This document shows positions 27,409 to 35,463 of a DNA stretch of 64,000 nucleotides, one piece after another. The position numbers and the translations under genes are program-made. The notes beneath the pieces were generated by a model that did no database searches, had not been told where the DNA came from, and was given only the letters and a program-made list of their open reading frames with translations. Origin of the DNA: a bacterium (lineage in GTDB: Bacteria > Gemmatimonadota > Gemmatimonadetes > Gemmatimonadales > Gemmatimonadaceae). Each line of letters begins with the position of its first letter. Within the stretch, counting starts at the first letter, position 1. Location: NCBI GenBank assembly GCA_021802745.1, contig JAJZRK010000001.1, forward strand, positions 1 to 64,000. The letters are read 5' to 3'.

Positions 27409-30048
27409 TCATCTGTCCCTAAAGACAATCTCCTTTCTCACGTATCCATCCTCATCCGCGCCGCTCGCGGGCATGGTGACCTCCGCGCGCGCGGCGTGCG
27501 CCGCGAAGCGCTTGAGCGCGGAGTCCCTGGAAACGAAATCCGCCGGAATGGTCTGCACCTGAATGCCGGGCCCATCGGCAACGAACGTCGTGCCACTCGG
27601 GGGCTGCACCCAAAGCGACACCGTGCTCCCCGCCAGCGCCTCGAGCGTCACATGGTACACACCCTCCTCGACACGGGCGGCGACGATGCGTGGATGGCCC
27701 GAGCGCGCACCGATGACGGCGCTCGGGTCGTCGGCCAGCATCACCTCCCAGCGGCGCCCATTGGCGAGCGACAATCGCAGCGACGCGGAGCCCGGAGCCA
27801 GCACCCCCTCGGCGACACCACCGCCAAACGGGGCAAATCGGACCTTGATCGGCCGCGGCAGGGCAGCACCGGCGCTGGGAGCAACCAGAAGCACGCGCTC
27901 CCCCCGCTGCGCCGATTCGGTCACCGACAGGTCGAGGCGAACACCACCGACCGCGAGCTTCTGCACGCGCAGCTGCTCGTGGCCGGGCGGTACCCACGGC
28001 GCCACCGTCAGCGTCCCCGCCGGCGCGTCCACCTCGAGCCCCATCATCCCGCGCAGCAGCGGCGTGAGGATCATGGACGTCGCAAAGAACTGCTGCGGCA
28101 CCGCGGTGTCGAGCGGCTTGTACAGGCGCCCGCTGATCACCTCGGGGTTCCGCCCGAGCGCCTCGTCGAAGGTGGTGTGCGCAATCGCGCGCAGCGCCTG
28201 CCACCCCGCGTGCGGGTTGCCGTAGCGGAACTGCGCCGTCGCCACCCACCCGGTCACGAACGGCCAGACGGCGCCGTTGTTGTAGTGCAGCGGATCGAAC
28301 AGCTTGCTGGTCGTCGAGAGCGGGCGCACCCCCCAGTCGGTGGTGAGGTCGCTGCGCGCCATGCGCTCGGCCATCAGCCGCCCGTTGGCCTTGTTGAAGA
28401 CGTCGAACGCCATGGCCGTGGCCGGCCACGCCGTCATCGTCTCGTTGATCTTCCCCTGCTCCAGCACGGCAAACGCGTACTGCCCCTTGGCCGGGATCCA
28501 CAGCTTGCCGTCGAGGGCGGCGAGCGCGCGCTCCCGCTCGGTTCTCGCCGCGCCGGCCAGCGCCGGCTCGCCCATCGCGTCGGCCATGCGCGCGAACCGT
28601 TCGAGCGACGCGGCCCACACGCCGTTGAGGTAGACGTCGCTGACGATCCCCTCCTGCAGGTCGCCCACCTCGAGCGCGCCGGCGCCCGCGCAGGTGTTCT
28701 CCATGAGGCCGTCGCCATCGGTGTCGCATTTGCGCGACCACTCGTACGCCTTCTTCACGTTCGGCCAGAGCGCGCGCACGGTGGCGGTGTCGGCTGTCTG
28801 CTTCCAGTACTCGCCGAAGGCGAGAATCCAGAACGGCGTGGTGTCGCCGTGGTAATACGCGTACCCGTACGAGCCAAACCAGTCAATCTTCCCCGCTCCC
28901 TGCGAGATCTCGTGCGTGATCTTGCCATCGGCGCGCTGGTACCTGGCGAAGAACTTGAGTGCGCCGTCGCGCACCAGCTCATGCTGTCCGGCCGCGCTCA
29001 TCGCGAACGAGTTGATGGAGGCGTCGCCGCCAAAGAACCAGCCAAACCCCGGCCGGTCGCTCGCCGCACCCGACAGGCCGTAGCCGGCGACGAGCCCGCA
29101 GCCGAGGTCGCGATTGCAGACCATGGACTCGTCGAGGTTCACCTTGGCCCACTCCACCGCCTTGTCGAGCGTGGCGTCGCCCGTGGACACCGACACCTGC
29201 TGCGTGCGGATCGAATCGGCATGCGCCACACGCTTCTTCCATTCGCGCTCGATGGCGCCGGGCGCGAGCAGCGACCGGTAGAGTGCGAGCACCGTATCGC
29301 GCGGCATCTCGCCGCCCGCCATGACGATGGGGATGTACTTGGCGTGAATGTTGACGTTGCCGCCCGGCGGTTCGCCAAGCCGGGGCTCGGTGTAGCGCTC
29401 GTTGGCGCCCCCCACGGCGATGGTGAACTGCGGCGGGGCCGCCGAGAGCATGTGCGCCGGCACGTCGCTGGCCTGCGTGATGGCCGGCGAGCCGAGGAAG
29501 GCGCTCACCCTGCGGCGGCTCTCGCTGAACACAAAGGCCTTGGCCCCCGTGTGCCACGCCACGTACTGCCCGCCAAGCGACGCCGGCCAGGCGAGGTGCA
29601 CGTCGGGAACGAACGACGCAATGATTTCCATGGGACGTATCGCGTCCACCTCGAGCAGCATCATCACCGCCGGCTTGTCTATGGAGGCGAAGACCGTCTG
29701 CTTCACCGTGAACGTCTCGTACGCGTACGTGATCGTCACCCCTTCGGGGCGCACGAGCACGGACCGCGCGACGTCCTTGGCGGGAATGGGCTGCGTGTAC
29801 TTGGGGACGCGGAACGACAGCTTGAGGTCGTGCATCCACTTGTACGGCCAGCTCCACATCTCGAAGGCGCCGTCCTCGGTGCCCATCGCAATGGCGCGGC
29901 GGCCGACGGCGCTGACGAACTGTCCCGGGCGGACATCACCGGTGAGTGCGATGGGGGACGTCCCGAGGTCGAACGGGGCGATGGTCTGTGAAGCGGCGGC
30001 CGCGGGGAGGGCGGCGGCGAGGGCGAGAGCGGCGTGAATGGGGCGCAT
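27409..30048 (-). CDS. Secreted (alpha/alpha)6-barrel glycoside hydrolase (glycogen-debranching-like)
   Basis: An 879-residue exported enzyme. The start at 30048 begins a signal peptide (MRPIHAALALAAALPAAAASQ) and has a -10-like GATTAT 7 bases upstream. Residues about 30-290 are a beta-sandwich; 300-690 are a six-hairpin barrel with GFGWFFGGDASINSFAM, the tract around DWFGSYGYAYYHGDTTPFWI, and DLQEGIVSDVYLNGVW, which resemble amylo-alpha-1,6-glucosidase and GH63/GH78-clan enzymes; the remaining C-terminal part is beta-rich. The acidic residues in GGDA and EVGDLQEG are candidate catalytic positions. It probably cleaves an alpha-linked oligosaccharide in the periplasm. The exact GH family cannot be decided. 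Its stop abuts hairpin B. Confidence 0.78.
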   Translation of the reverse strand: MRPIHAALALAAALPAAAASQTIAPFDLGTSPIALTGDVRPGQFVSAVGRRAIAMGTEDGAFEMWSWPYKWMHDLKLSFRVPKYTQPIPAKDVARSVLVRPEGVTITYAYETFTVKQTVFASIDKPAVMMLLEVDAIRPMEIIASFVPDVHLAWPASLGGQYVAWHTGAKAFVFSESRRRVSAFLGSPAITQASDVPAHMLSAAPPQFTIAVGGANERYTEPRLGEPPGGNVNIHAKYIPIVMAGGEMPRDTVLALYRSLLAPGAIEREWKKRVAHADSIRTQQVSVSTGDATLDKAVEWAKVNLDESMVCNRDLGCGLVAGYGLSGAASDRPGFGWFFGGDASINSFAMSAAGQHELVRDGALKFFARYQRADGKITHEISQGAGKIDWFGSYGYAYYHGDTTPFWILAFGEYWKQTADTATVRALWPNVKKAYEWSRKCDTDGDGLMENTCAGAGALEVGDLQEGIVSDVYLNGVWAASLERFARMADAMGEPALAGAARTERERALAALDGKLWIPAKGQYAFAVLEQGKINETMTAWPATAMAFDVFNKANGRLMAERMARSDLTTDWGVRPLSTTSKLFDPLHYNNGAVWPFVTGWVATAQFRYGNPHAGWQALRAIAHTTFDEALGRNPEVISGRLYKPLDTAVPQQFFATSMILTPLLRGMMGLEVDAPAGTLTVAPWVPPGHEQLRVQKLAVGGVRLDLSVTESAQRGERVLLVAPSAGAALPRPIKVRFAPFGGGVAEGVLAPGSASLRLSLANGRRWEVMLADDPSAVIGARSGHPRIVAARVEEGVYHVTLEALAGSTVSLWVQPPSGTTFVADGPGIQVQTIPADFVSRDSALKRFAAHAARAEVTMPASGADEDGYVRKEIVFRDR

Positions 30049-30145
30049 GGTGCGGATAATCTGCGCAGGCGCGGCCCGTCCCGGCGAGTGAGCCGACGGG
30101 TCGTGCGGGAGCATCACCTGTCGTCCAGCCGCCGGCGCCTGACCA

Positions 30146-30466
30146 TCAGCGCCAGCGGCCCCCAACCCAATACCACCCGCGCCGCTCGTGCTTCCAGCGT
30201 CCCGGCGAGTACTTGGTGTACCCCGGGCGCCGCGCCCACCACGAGCCGGGCACCCACACGTACGCGTTGCCGCGCCAGGCCCAGTGTCCGTCAACCCAGA
30301 TGTAGTGCGGGCCCGGTGCCGCGAAGCGGACTTCACGACGCGGCGGTGGCGGCGGCGCCGACACGAACACGGCGGTGACGCCGGGTTCGACGTACCACGC
30401 CCCCGCGCACCCTGCGGCGAAGGCGCCGAGCGCAAGAACCAGTACGATGAGCATCGAACGTCGCAT
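30146..30466 (-). CDS. WXXGXW-repeat lipoprotein
   Basis: A 106-residue protein with a lipoprotein signal (LVLALGAFAAGC, lipobox AAGC at 17-20). The mature part carries repeats of the WxxGxW type: WVDGHW, WVPGSW and WVGGRW, each preceded by Tyr/Trp-rich strands (YIWVDGHW, AYVWVPGSW, GWYWVGGRW). This is the YXWXXW/BcpO-related surface lipoprotein family, of unknown function, common in Gram-negative envelopes. It is monocistronic between two unrelated same-strand genes. Confidence 0.85.
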   Translation of the reverse strand: MRRSMLIVLVLALGAFAAGCAGAWYVEPGVTAVFVSAPPPPPRREVRFAAPGPHYIWVDGHWAWRGNAYVWVPGSWWARRPGYTKYSPGRWKHERRGWYWVGGRWR

Positions 30467-30557
30467 ATGACCTCCCGGTGCAGGTGCGTCGCAAGGTCCT
30501 CACCACGCGCAGAGTCACCAACCAGACGTCACTTCGATGACGATCGCGCTCCCACAT

Positions 30558-30899
30558 TCACTTCCCGGCTGTCACCTCAATGACCACCGCGAAGGTCCGT
30601 ACCTCCCTTTCGCGCAGCACCCCGACGCCGATCACGTGGCGCGCGATCTCCTCACCGCGCTCGTTGCGGATCTCGGCGACCATCGAGTACTCCCACGGCT
30701 CACTCTCCGGGGGGCGCATGATTCTCCCTTCGACACGGAACGGCACCAACGTCGTCGCGGCGCGCGCTGGCGCCGTCTTCGCCTCGAAGCGCAGGTGCTT
30801 CCGGCACGCCGGGCAAATGGCCGCGCTGGCGAGGATCGTCTGCCGACAGTGTGGACACGTGCGCTCGGCCCCTGGCGTCGCCTGACGCCCCGCCGTCAT
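30558..30899 (-). CDS. Zinc-ribbon protein coupled to bactofilin
   Basis: A 113-residue protein with an N-terminal zinc ribbon, CPHC (15-18) and CPAC (29-32), followed by a beta-rich domain (residues 45-113) containing TLVPFRVEGRI and WEYSMVAEIRNERGEEI. The start overlaps the bactofilin stop by 4 bases (ATGA), so it is translationally coupled and may act on or near the bactofilin polymer; this is inference from position only. No family is recognised for the C-terminal part. Confidence 0.72.
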   Translation of the reverse strand: MTAGRQATPGAERTCPHCRQTILASAAICPACRKHLRFEAKTAPARAATTLVPFRVEGRIMRPPESEPWEYSMVAEIRNERGEEIARHVIGVGVLREREVRTFAVVIEVTAGK

Positions 30900-31423
30900 G
30901 GGATGGCGCCGCGCTCCAGCTTGATCGCGGGGGCGCTCGCCCCAGCGTCCTCCCAGCCAAACTCGACCTGGCCGCGCATGCGTGAACCCGCCGCGACGGT
31001 CAGCGAGCCGGCCTTGAGGTCACCGTTGAGCACGCCCGAGTCGAGCAGCTCGACCCGGGTGGCCCCGGTGATGTTCCCCTCGAGCTCGCCGCCGATCACC
31101 ACCGTGCTGGCGCGGACGCCGCCCGTGAGTTTCGCGCCCTGTTCGATGGAGAGGTTGCCCTGCACCTGCACGTCGCCCTTGAACCGCCCCGCAAGGCGCA
31201 GGTGACCGGTGCCCTCGATCTTCCCCTCGATCGTGATCTCGGAGGCGATGAGCGACTCCCGCTGCTCGCGCGCCGGCGCGTGCACTGGCGCCGGTGCGAC
31301 GCGCGGCGCCGGATCGGGGCGCGTGTCGGCGACGCGCGTGTCGCCGACGCGCGTGATTGGAGTGTCCGCCACGGCGAGCACATCATCCTTCTTGGGCGCG
31401 GGTTGGTCTTTCCAGATGGCCAT
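30896..31423 (-). CDS. Bactofilin (polymer-forming cytoskeletal protein)
   Basis: A 175-residue protein. A disordered N-tail (1-55, Pro/Asp/Ala-rich) leads to a bactofilin right-handed beta-helix (about 60-165) with the regular six-residue hydrophobic periodicity: IEGKIEGTGHLRLAGRFKG, then VQGNLSIEQGAKLTGGV and STVVIGGELEGNI. Bactofilins assemble spontaneously into filaments without nucleotide and serve as scaffolds for cell-wall or surface machinery. The N-tail contains short charged stretches that could bind membranes. The zinc-ribbon gene is coupled downstream. Confidence 0.9.
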   Translation of the reverse strand: MAIWKDQPAPKKDDVLAVADTPITRVGDTRVADTRPDPAPRVAPAPVHAPAREQRESLIASEITIEGKIEGTGHLRLAGRFKGDVQVQGNLSIEQGAKLTGGVRASTVVIGGELEGNITGATRVELLDSGVLNGDLKAGSLTVAAGSRMRGQVEFGWEDAGASAPAIKLERGAIP

Positions 31424-31577
31424 GGGTGCAGGTCCTCATTGGGGGGGCGTACGTGACAATGGCGTGCATACACCATGCTCTGCGGACCGTGCCGGTTGTG
31501 TAGGACGGGTGCTGACACTGGATCACGCCGGCGCCCGTGCGTTTCTACCGCGTCGCGTCCGGGAAGCGGCGGAAGCA

Positions 31578-31611
31578 CGAAGGGCCGCCCGGTTCCCCGG
31601 ACGGCCCTTCG
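31578..31611. terminator. Hairpin terminator, 15-bp stem with one mismatch
   Basis: CGAAGGGCCGCCCGG (31578-31592) pairs with 31597-31611 around a TTCC loop, with one C-A mismatch. On the minus strand it follows the stop of the gene at 31627 by 15 bases. The rest of 31424-31577 is the bactofilin upstream region; nothing further is recognised there. Confidence 0.75.
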
Positions 31612-31626
31612 CATCCCGCGCGCGGT

Positions 31627-31914
31627 TCAGCGCTTGTCGGGCAGCTTCGCGAGGATCTGCGCCGGCATGCTCGCCGGCGTCACCATGCGGCGACGCGCGG
31701 TCGTTTCGGCTTCGACCTTCTTCCAAAAGGCCACCTCGCGCGGCGCCGCGTTCAGCGCGGCCTCAGCCACCGGCTCGCCGTCCAGCCAGGCGTGCACCGC
31801 CTCGGAGATGTGCCCGGCCGATGCAAGCTCCTGGTCGGCCATCGGCGCTTCCTTGGGCGGGCGGGGCGTCCCCGGTTCGAGTTCGTCGCGCGGATCAAGA
31901 TCGTTCTGCATCAC
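31627..31914 (-). CDS. Small protein encoded with an ECF sigma factor (possible anti-sigma)
   Basis: A 95-residue soluble protein with a Pro/Glu-rich start and a helical middle (ISEAVHAWLDGEPVAEAAL, then REVAFWKKVEAETTARRRMV). The start overlaps the sigma-factor stop by 4 bases (ATGA). Partners placed this way are often anti-sigma factors, but no membrane helix or zinc-binding HxxxCxxC motif is present; the amphipathic helix resembles the short sigma-binding region of some anti-sigmas. The anti-sigma role is inference from position. Confidence 0.65.
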   Translation of the reverse strand: MMQNDLDPRDELEPGTPRPPKEAPMADQELASAGHISEAVHAWLDGEPVAEAALNAAPREVAFWKKVEAETTARRRMVTPASMPAQILAKLPDKR

Positions 31915-32477
31915 TGGTATCGCTCCTCCAGCAGCGCCTGAAGCGCCTCGCGGGCACGGTGCACGCGCATCTTCAGGGCACCCACGGTCGTGTCGAGCAA
32001 CTCGGCCATCTCCTCGTACGACCGACCCTCGACGTGCTTCATCACGAACGCCTCCCGCAACGACGCGGGGAGCGCGGACAACGCGCGGTCCAGGTCGGAT
32101 CGCAGTTCACCCCGGTCGAGTTCTTCCTCCGGGGTCTCGTATCCAGACGCCTGATCGTCCTCTTCGTAACTCAGGTGGGTCCGACGGATGTTCTTGAGCC
32201 AGTCCTTGCACCCGTTGGCCACGATGCGGAAAACCCAGGCATCGAAGCGGCCGCGCACCTCGCTGAGGTGGTTGTACGCCTTGATGAACGAGACCTGCAG
32301 GATGTCCTCGGCGACGTCGGGACTCCCTGTCATGCCCACCGCGTGGCGATACAGCGGATCGCTGTAGCGCTCGATGAGCGTGCCAAAGGCGTTCCTGTCC
32401 CCGGCGAGTACGCGGTCAATAACGGCCTGGTCCGCGTCGGCCTGTTCTTGCTGCGGCGAGGGCTGGGTCAGTTTCAC
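31911..32477 (-). CDS. RNA polymerase sigma factor, ECF subfamily
   Basis: A 188-residue alternative sigma factor. The GTG at 32477 is chosen because a -10-like TACACT ends 6 bases upstream, which implies a leaderless mRNA; the longer frame is not conserved in character. Region 2 spans about 20-90 (FGTLIERYSDPLYRHAV, DVAEDILQVSFIKAY, FDAWVFRIVANGCKDWL). Region 4 is at about 125-180, with LPASLREAFVMKHVEG followed by YEEMAELLDTTVGALKMRV as the helix-turn-helix. It directs RNA polymerase to stress or envelope promoters, not identified here. It is coupled to the small gene downstream. Confidence 0.92.
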   Translation of the reverse strand: MKLTQPSPQQEQADADQAVIDRVLAGDRNAFGTLIERYSDPLYRHAVGMTGSPDVAEDILQVSFIKAYNHLSEVRGRFDAWVFRIVANGCKDWLKNIRRTHLSYEEDDQASGYETPEEELDRGELRSDLDRALSALPASLREAFVMKHVEGRSYEEMAELLDTTVGALKMRVHRAREALQALLEERYQ

Positions 32478-32631
32478 GACGCTAGTGTAATGCCGCACAC
32501 GCGCCGGGGACAGGCCCACCCCCACCGTCGCCCGAAGAGGCCACGCTGGGGTGTCGCACAATCGAGACGAGCCGGAATTTGGCCGGGTAACGCGGGCGTG
32601 CCGCGCGGCGTCGAGCGCAGGGCGGCGCGCA

Positions 32632-33861
32632 TTACAGCGGGCGCGGCGGGATGGGAATCGAGAGCCCGTACCGGGTGTTCAGCGCGGCGGCCACGCGATC
32701 GGCCAGCAGGTCCTGGCCGTAGGCGCTGGGCTGTATGCCGTCGAGCGACGTGGCCATGCCAAACGGCGCATCGCTGCCAAAGAAACCCGCCGCCGTGAAC
32801 GATGGGGCGTTGAACGGGATTTCCATCGCGAAGATCGGCACGTCCACGTACGCGAACTCCCGCTTGTCCGCCGCCGCCTTGATGGCGGCGTTGAGCGCCG
32901 AGATCGTCTGCGTGATGAGCGCCGCGTCGGCGGCGGTCAGGATGTAGTCGGCCTCGCCGGGGCGATCGGCGCAGGAGAGCGCCTGCGGCGTACCGGCGGT
33001 GCGCGCCGCCGCCGCGAGCGCCGGCAGCACGACGACGGTGTTGACGAGATTCGTGCTCCCCTCGCAATCGGGCGCGACGTCGAGTCCGTACGCACCGAGC
33101 GGTGTGCGCTGCTGCCACAGCACGGCGCCCGAGCGCCACGCGGGGAGGAACATCAGCGCGGGAACCCCCACGAACACCGCCTTGGCCCCCGTGGCCTTCA
33201 CGCTGTCGGCGATCGAATCGAAGACGACGGCGAAGACCGACGCGGGCATCAGCGTCCACGCCGTCTTCTGCGTGTAGGACGTCCCCGTGATCACGAGCCC
33301 GGTGGTGGCGGCCCGCAACACTTCCCCGGCGCCGAGTTCCACGGCGACGAGCGTGGGATGCTGCGATTGCATGGCCTGCAGCTGCGTCTGCACCGACGGC
33401 AGCACGAGGGGGTACCGTGACTGGTCGAGCGAGGCGGGCTGCGTGACGAGTGACCGCGGCGAGGTGTGCAGCGCATCCCAGGCAGTGGCGCCGGCAATGG
33501 CCACGCTGTTGGCGGGGAGCGTGTCGGAGCCGATCCGGCCATTGCAGGGGTTCGATCCGGGGACGACCGGTCCGGCGAGGGTACGATAGATGGCGAGCGG
33601 TGCGACGAGCGGGGGGACGCAGCCCGGGCTCTTGAGCCCCGGCACGCGGAATGGAGCGTCGATGCGGGCCGCGAGCCGCGCGGGCCAGGCCGCGATCTGG
33701 GACTCGTAGACGACGCCCGACGACTGCTCGCCCATCGTGAGCCCGGTGCCGACGGCGACGAAGCGCCGGAAGGCTGACGCGCCATCGGGCGCGGTAATTC
33801 GCGCGTCGCTGGAGCAGGCGGCGACCGCCAGGATCAGTGCGAGACGTGCACGAGAACGCAT
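32632..33861 (-). CDS. SGNH/GDSL-hydrolase-like lipoprotein lacking catalytic residues
   Basis: A 409-residue lipoprotein: LALILAVAAC gives a lipobox with Cys16. The sequence then follows the SGNH layout: block I at FVAVGTGLTMGEQ (residues 34-46), the PGLKSPGC region, the TLVAVELGAGEVL region resembling block III, and the C-terminal DGIQPSAYGQDLLADRV (374-390). The residues that define the enzyme are changed: GDS is GTG (39-40 read T-G), and the DxxH catalytic dyad reads D-G-I-Q, so both nucleophilic Ser and His are missing. It is probably a binding protein rather than an esterase. The gene stands alone; a CACGAAGG repeat lies upstream. Confidence 0.78.
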   Translation of the reverse strand: MRSRARLALILAVAACSSDARITAPDGASAFRRFVAVGTGLTMGEQSSGVVYESQIAAWPARLAARIDAPFRVPGLKSPGCVPPLVAPLAIYRTLAGPVVPGSNPCNGRIGSDTLPANSVAIAGATAWDALHTSPRSLVTQPASLDQSRYPLVLPSVQTQLQAMQSQHPTLVAVELGAGEVLRAATTGLVITGTSYTQKTAWTLMPASVFAVVFDSIADSVKATGAKAVFVGVPALMFLPAWRSGAVLWQQRTPLGAYGLDVAPDCEGSTNLVNTVVVLPALAAAARTAGTPQALSCADRPGEADYILTAADAALITQTISALNAAIKAAADKREFAYVDVPIFAMEIPFNAPSFTAAGFFGSDAPFGMATSLDGIQPSAYGQDLLADRVAAALNTRYGLSIPIPPRPL

Positions 33862-33919
33862 CAGGAGGAATATGGGCGTGACATCGGGTGATTCACAGCG
33901 ATTGGCTGAAGGGTTACTG

Positions 33920-34082
33920 CCACCGCGAAGGGGGAAGGGCGCGAAGACAAACCGCTGGATGAGGTGGCCGGAGCGGCCGCAACACGAAAGGCCTTGACCA
34001 CGGGACCCACGGTGAGCCTGCTACCCCGGATGGCACCGCGCCGTTCTTCGCGCCCCGTCGCGCCCTTCGTGCCTTGTGGTGG
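33920..34082. repeat. CACGAAGG-family inverted repeat 3' of the CoA-transferase gene
   Basis: The left arm (about 33920-33946, CCACCGCGAAG followed by GGCGCGAAG) and right arm (34046-34082, containing CCCTTCGTGCCTTGTGGTGG) are imperfect inverted copies of the family seen at 19012 and 40223. The right arm ends 4 bases before the minus-strand CoA-transferase stop at 34087. The 100 bases between the arms hold nothing recognisable. Confidence 0.72.
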
Positions 34083-34086
34083 CTGT

Positions 34087-35208
34087 TCACTGAACGTCGA
34101 ACGCACCCCATCCGAGCCGTCGCACGAGTTCGCCGTGCGCATCGAGCATTGGCGGCGCGCGGCGCACGCTGGCCGGCGGCAGCGGTGCGACGCCGGTGAG
34201 CGGGGAGGCCTCCACGTCGCGCAGCGCTTCGAGCACCGGCTTGACGACGCCGCACGGCACCCGGGCGGCGTCGAGCGCGGCAATCCACGTGGCGGCCGTC
34301 CGCGTGCGTACGCGCTCCGCAATCGCCGCCACGACCGCCTCGCGATGCGCGAGGCGCCCGGCATTGGTGCGATAGCGCTCATCCGCAGCGAGTGCGTCGA
34401 GCGCGAGCACGCGCAGCAGCGCGGCAAACTGCGCGTCGCTCCCGACCGCAATGACCATGGGCCGGTCGCGCGCGTCGAAGAGCTGGTACGGCACCAGGTT
34501 GGGATGCGCATTGCCCCAGCGCGGCGCGTCGTGCCGCGAGACCAGCGCGTTCTGCGCCACGTTGACCAGCGAGGCGACGGCGCTGTGCGCCAGCGAGAGC
34601 ACGAGGTGACGCGCCGCTGCGTCGCGCGCCGCTGCGTCGCGCGACCGCTCGCGGGCCGCCAGCGCCGCCAGAATGGCGATGGCGGCGTCCTTGCCCGCGA
34701 TGACATCGGCCAGCGCGACGCCGACCTTCACGGGCCCGCCGCGTGGCTCGCCGGTGATGGCCATCCAGCCGGATTCCGCCTGCACGACGAAGTCGTAGCC
34801 CGGCCGGTCAGAGGCGGCCCCGAAGCCGGTGATTGTGCACCAGATCAGCCGCGGGTGCTGCTCCAGCAGGGCGTGCGGGGCGATCCCCCAACGCTCCAGC
34901 GTGCCGCGCTGGAAGTTGTCCACGACCACGTCGGCCTCCGCCGCCAGGTCGCGGACCGTGGCGGCGCCCGCGGCGGTGGAGAGGTCCAGCGCGACCGAGA
35001 GCTTGTTGCGATTGACCGACAGGTAGTACGCGCTGCGCCCCTCCGGGTCGAATGGGGGCCCCCAGCCGCGGGTGTCGTCGCCGGCCCCCGGACGTTCGAC
35101 CTTGAGGACGTCCGCTCCCAGATCCCCGAGAATCATGGTACAGAGTGGTCCAGCGAGTACGCGACTCAAGTCGAGAATTCTTATACCTGATAGCGGAAGT
35201 GTCGCCAT
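34087..35208 (-). CDS. Class III CoA-transferase (CaiB/BaiF family)
   Basis: A 373-residue enzyme that moves CoA between carboxylic acids. The ATG at 35208 gives the standard N-terminus MATLPLSGIRILDLSRVLAGP, with ILGDLGADVLKVERPGAGDDTRGW. The catalytic aspartate is expected in RPGYDFVVQAESG. The later segments GVALADVIAGKDAAIAILAAL and NLVPYQLFDARDRPMVIAVG are conserved in the family. Members act in carnitine, formate/oxalate, bile acid, alpha-methylacyl and itaconate metabolism; nothing here names the substrate. The gene stands alone. The stop abuts a CACGAAGG repeat. Confidence 0.9.
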   Translation of the reverse strand: MATLPLSGIRILDLSRVLAGPLCTMILGDLGADVLKVERPGAGDDTRGWGPPFDPEGRSAYYLSVNRNKLSVALDLSTAAGAATVRDLAAEADVVVDNFQRGTLERWGIAPHALLEQHPRLIWCTITGFGAASDRPGYDFVVQAESGWMAITGEPRGGPVKVGVALADVIAGKDAAIAILAALAARERSRDAAARDAAARHLVLSLAHSAVASLVNVAQNALVSRHDAPRWGNAHPNLVPYQLFDARDRPMVIAVGSDAQFAALLRVLALDALAADERYRTNAGRLAHREAVVAAIAERVRTRTAATWIAALDAARVPCGVVKPVLEALRDVEASPLTGVAPLPPASVRRAPPMLDAHGELVRRLGWGAFDVQ

Positions 35209-35304
35209 TATGTCTTGATACTCGTTGTATTGTGGCAATAAAATTGCTCGGAATGCGTCAATTACGCCCCAGCGACATCCGTGCAGAAAATCGTTCCGCT
35301 CACC

Positions 35305-35332
35305 TTGATTATCTCTACGAAAATCATATACT
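35305..35332 (+). promoter_or_regulatory. Sigma-70-like promoter in an AT-rich island
   Basis: TTGATT (35305-35310), a 16-base spacer and TATACT (35327-35332) form a good match to the housekeeping consensus, pointing at the phasin/histone-like gene (leader of about 125 bases). A second candidate, TTGATA (35215-35220) with TAAAAT (35239-35244), lies upstream at 18-base spacing. The stretch 35205-35365 is markedly AT-richer than the rest of the window. No gene is seen in it. Confidence 0.6.
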
Positions 35333-35463
35333 TGGCCCCGATCAATAGGCGAGCGCTCTTATATGCGATTCCCGAGCGCCCCTTTGCCCCTTCGCTTAGC
35401 GCTCGATGCGATGGGGCCTGACGCCGGAGCGAGCCACCGGCGGCTCGAGCAAGGAGCATGAAA

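Noticed and set aside
27358..29991. Plus-strand ORF of 877 codons over the glycosidase
   Set aside because: It is an antisense artefact that also begins inside hairpin B.
35145..35348. Plus-strand ORF of 67 codons in the AT-rich island
   Set aside because: It starts antisense within the CoA-transferase gene, spans both predicted promoters and has no ribosome-binding site or recognisable motif.
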